In this document: positions 60,901-64,000 of the stretch, in pieces
Numbering within the stretch: position 1 is the stretch's first letter
How the letters are laid out: each line of letters opens with the position of its first letter
From: Himantopus leucocephalus
Taxonomy: Eukaryota > Chordata > Aves > Charadriiformes > Recurvirostridae
DNA length: 64,000 nucleotides
Direction: 5' to 3'
NCBI GenBank assembly: GCA_003993805.1
Contig: RSEF01000002.1
Coordinates: forward strand, 1,687,161 to 1,751,160
The notes under the pieces: model-generated
The model's input: only the letters and a program-made list of their open reading frames with translations
Databases searched by the model: none
What the model was told of the DNA's origin: nothing
Program-made: the position numbers and the translations under genes

Positions 60901-63900
60901 ACAGATCTTGAAAGATTCTTAATGTGTCTTGCAAACGGTAGCAGTTTGGGAGGTTATCTCTGCAATGTGAGTGCTGTGGGCCATGTAGGGTAGACACATC
61001 TCAAAGCCTACCCAGCTCCAATGAGAAGGTACTCACCAACTCTTAAAACTAGGCTTGGAACAGGAAGGAGTAGGAAACTGAAATAGAAAAAACAGAAATA
61101 AATTGTGTTTGAGAAACAAATCTTGACGTAAGCCAGCAACCTCCATATTGGCCACAAGTTATGCAACCTGATTTGGGGAAAAAAAAGAAATTAGCTGCAG
61201 AATGGGACTGCTCTAGCAACAAGACTAGTTTTTTGGTTTAGGGTTTGCTGAAGAAACACTGTAGGATAAACACTCCCTCTGCCACCTGACAATTAAAGAC
61301 CCTGAGCACAATCAGAGGAGTTAAGCTTTTCTTTTTCCAAGAAAACAAGACTGACAGAAACCAGCACAAAAACATACAGATTGGAAGGAGGGAGAAGTTC
61401 TAGAGGTCACAAGGTGCTAGTGAAACAGAGGTATAACAAGGAAAAAAGTGAAAGGACTTATGAGCTATGAGAGAAGGAAGTCCTAAGAAGTGAAGCCATA
61501 AAGATGTAGTAAAGAGAAAACTCTATTATCATGCCTGAATTAAGAGAGCAGTCAGTATAGGCTTCCTGGCTTCCTCTTTAACTGAAGAGAGCTAGGCATC
61601 TGCAAAGAGTGACTGAAGTCAAAATATGATTCATGAAATGGTGGTGTCTGGCTCTTTTTATTAAAAGTAGAAAAGGCTTGAAATATCTCTGCTTGTAATT
61701 TAAATTTTAATAATTAACTGGGGAGAACTCAAACCCTGGTGACCAGGAGCAGTATCATCAGTTCACTAACACCACATGATACTTTCTTTGTTCAGGAAAT
61801 CATGTAGTTATAAATAAAATTCAATGTCATCAGGAACTTTATTTTTCCTTCCACAGTCAGAGAAATGGGGCTTAAAACATTGTGTGTATGTGCATTTCCA
61901 AATGTGTTTCTAATTTCTGTTCAATTCTGATACAGTAAATCATGATTAATTTATGAATTGTTATAAAGTAAATTATATGGTGTTGTCTAAAATAGCAAAA
62001 TGGATTTAAAATAGCAATTAAAAATAGACATGCATGTAAAGTCTTTCTTAAATACCTTCCCCAGTTATCAAAAAGAATTTCCAAACTATGTGTCCCAAAT
62101 CAGTTATTGCCAACATTTCTTTGGGGGAAAAAAAAATATCTAAAAATGTAAATGACAAACAGAAATAGTACTTATGATTAAAATATAGATTTCCCATTTG
62201 CTATTTTAACAGTTTGATTTGAACCATTAATTTAAATGGAAATCCCTGATAACTGAGCAGCAAGGTTAATTAAACTCAAAGTCCTGCTTTGGACTCTGTG
62301 TACTGATATCTACAATTCTCACCCGTGGTTTGGAGCCAAATTTGAATCTCTCTAGTGAACTTTTCCTTGCTTTTAGGCAATTACTTTTTTTCAATAACTC
62401 ACCACTGTTCCGTGGTTCCAGCCTAGACTTGAATCTTTATCCTTTCATCAAAACGCTGATCAGGATTGACTCTGCTCTGAAATGCATGGATGATAAAATC
62501 TAAGATCACAAACTGTGCCCTGCATGTGTATTTTACATTAAACCACTCAGTAGTAGCTAAGAAAATGGAAATGATTTTTCTTAGCTTCAGCCTTCCAGGC
62601 CTTTTCATGGCTGAATATATTAGAGCAGAATGCCAAATTAGGAATTAAAAGATTTACTAGGTTAAATCAGAGAAATCCCACATGGATGCAAGTGATATGT
62701 TGGTTATGTATTGAGGGAGGGGGAAGTAAGGAGGATGAAAAAAGAACCACAATAAGAGTTTAACAAATTAAACTGACAACGTGCCATTTAATGTGCATGA
62801 TAAGAATACATCCATTAAATGGCAAATGAAATAGCAGGAGAATTTGCTGCATATTTTCTTGCTGAAAAATGTTTCTCATCATAAAATTAGAATATATGCA
62901 TTACTAAGACCCATTTTCACCTGCTCTTTCAAGAGTGGTGGAATTAATCTACCAGTTGATAGTTAAAATTATGAACGTCAAGAGTGAGGAGCAATACATA
63001 CAAGAAAAAGGAAAAAAAACCCACCAACAGTTGTGTCATAAGGAGACGTTGGGTTTATGAGTTCTGTAGTCTGAAGTCTATGCAACTTCTGTGAAGTCTT
63101 GTAGCTGTCTGAAGACACCACCACTTCCACCCAACTCCACCATCTTGTCACCACCTCTTGAATCTGCCGGCCGTGCTGCTTGCGAGAGCGCTCTCTAACC
63201 TGATTGTATCACATTGACCTTGGTTAGCAAAGCTTTATTATTTAAGATAACCCAATTTATTTGGAGTAAATTGGGTTAGGCAATGCTCGTACGATCAGCT
63301 CAGTGGGCAGATTGAAGGCACAGATGAGCATCTCTACGCTGACTGGAAGTAATGTTCTTTTCAGCATGGCTACAGCTGGAGAGAGATGTCCACAGCCTAA
63401 TGCAGATGTCAAGAGCTGGCAGCTGTTCCAGGAACTCCTATGGGATTTATACACAATGGTGGGCATCTCATTTCTACAGAGGGTCAGCAGAAGGAAAGTA
63501 TTCATGTATTTTCATGAAGAAATCTCAACTACCTTCAGCTAATGCAAACAAGTTCTTTTAACTTGCTGGAAAATAGTTAAAAAGGAAAACATTGTGAAAG
63601 AATAATAAAGAGAATTTGGTGATATTCCCTGCGTTGGTGATCAGAGGAGATGCAGCTGGTACTCAGAGCTAAATTAATCCTGTGTGTGTCTGTAATACTG
63701 GAGCTATCTAGATATGAAGTACTGAATGCCCTCATTTCTCACTCAAGTCACTCAGAGCAGAGGTTGCTACTTATGTTTTCAGAAATGTGGTCCTTTCATT
63801 TGCTTTATGGCTTCATTGATATGCAAAATAGGAGTGGTAACCCTACTGCAAATAGGTGTTATATCTTGAACAGATGTTTCTTTGCAGGTAAAATAATCCT

Positions 63901-64000
63901 AAAAGATTAAGATTGCCTTCAGGATATCTTTACATACGTGAGCGAACTGGGGTGTTTTACTTGCTTTGGAAAACAGATCAAAAAGGCAGAGGAAAAAAAA
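51949..64000. other. single-copy non-coding DNA
   Basis: About 12 kb without a recognised gene or interspersed repeat. It has several T-rich or A-rich runs (about 52138-52151, 52718-52731, 60759-60785) and a 12-bp perfect inverted repeat at 62782-62824. The longest frames are about 105 codons (54687-55004, 55057-55380), with no recognisable domain. Confidence 0.5.
62782..62824. repeat. 12-bp perfect inverted repeat with 19-bp spacer
   Basis: TGCCATTTAATG at 62782-62793 is the exact reverse complement of CATTAAATGGCA at 62813-62824. The spacer TGCATGATAAGAATACATC is 19 bp. Each arm has an ATTTAATG/CATTAAAT core of homeodomain type. Confidence 0.9.

Overview
The window looks like bird genomic DNA, probably intergenic or intronic and from a draft short-read assembly. 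The main evidence is about twelve loci of CR1 (chicken repeat 1) LINEs. They are 5'-truncated, lie in both orientations, and mostly end in the CR1 octamer-type tail (ATTCTATGATTCTATGA or a decayed form). The sequence is AT-rich and gene-poor. No complete protein-coding gene, rRNA, tRNA, operon or CRISPR array could be identified; nearly all open reading frames are short and look like chance or repeat-derived frames.

Layout. 1-2.4 kb: single-copy DNA with a small 10-bp tandem repeat. 2.4-3.5 kb: the longest CR1, with a recognisable but dead reverse transcriptase. 5.2-5.7 kb: a second CR1. 5.7-13.5 kb: single-copy DNA with one N-separated duplication. 13.5-13.8 kb: a minus-strand CR1 that is duplicated around a single N and then runs into a 100-N gap. 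14.2-17.1 kb: the most interesting element, an old, frame-shifted minus-strand remnant of what I read as an RTE-clade (BovB/AviRTE-like) LINE, with endonuclease, RT and C-terminal pieces in the expected order. 18.2-18.7 kb: one CR1 inserted inside an older CR1. 19.9-39.1 kb: seven CR1 pieces among single-copy DNA, plus a weak candidate for an old LTR at about 21.7-22.1 kb. 39-46 kb: single-copy DNA with clusters of N-separated duplications. 46.1-46.8 kb: a 100-N gap followed by a GC-rich, CpG-rich island with a candidate first exon ending at a good splice donor on the plus strand. This is the only place that looks like the start of a host gene; the gene is not recognised. 47-64 kb: mostly single-copy, probably the first intron or flank of that gene if it is real, with a minus-strand CR1 at 51.1 kb whose flank is present three times around single Ns.

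The assembly has two 100-N gaps and 13 isolated single Ns. At least eight of the single Ns separate two near-identical direct copies of 30-150 bp. These are best read as unmerged contig ends, not biological duplications. Host genes do not work together here in any way I can see; the content is mobile-element fossils, candidate regulatory DNA and one probable promoter.
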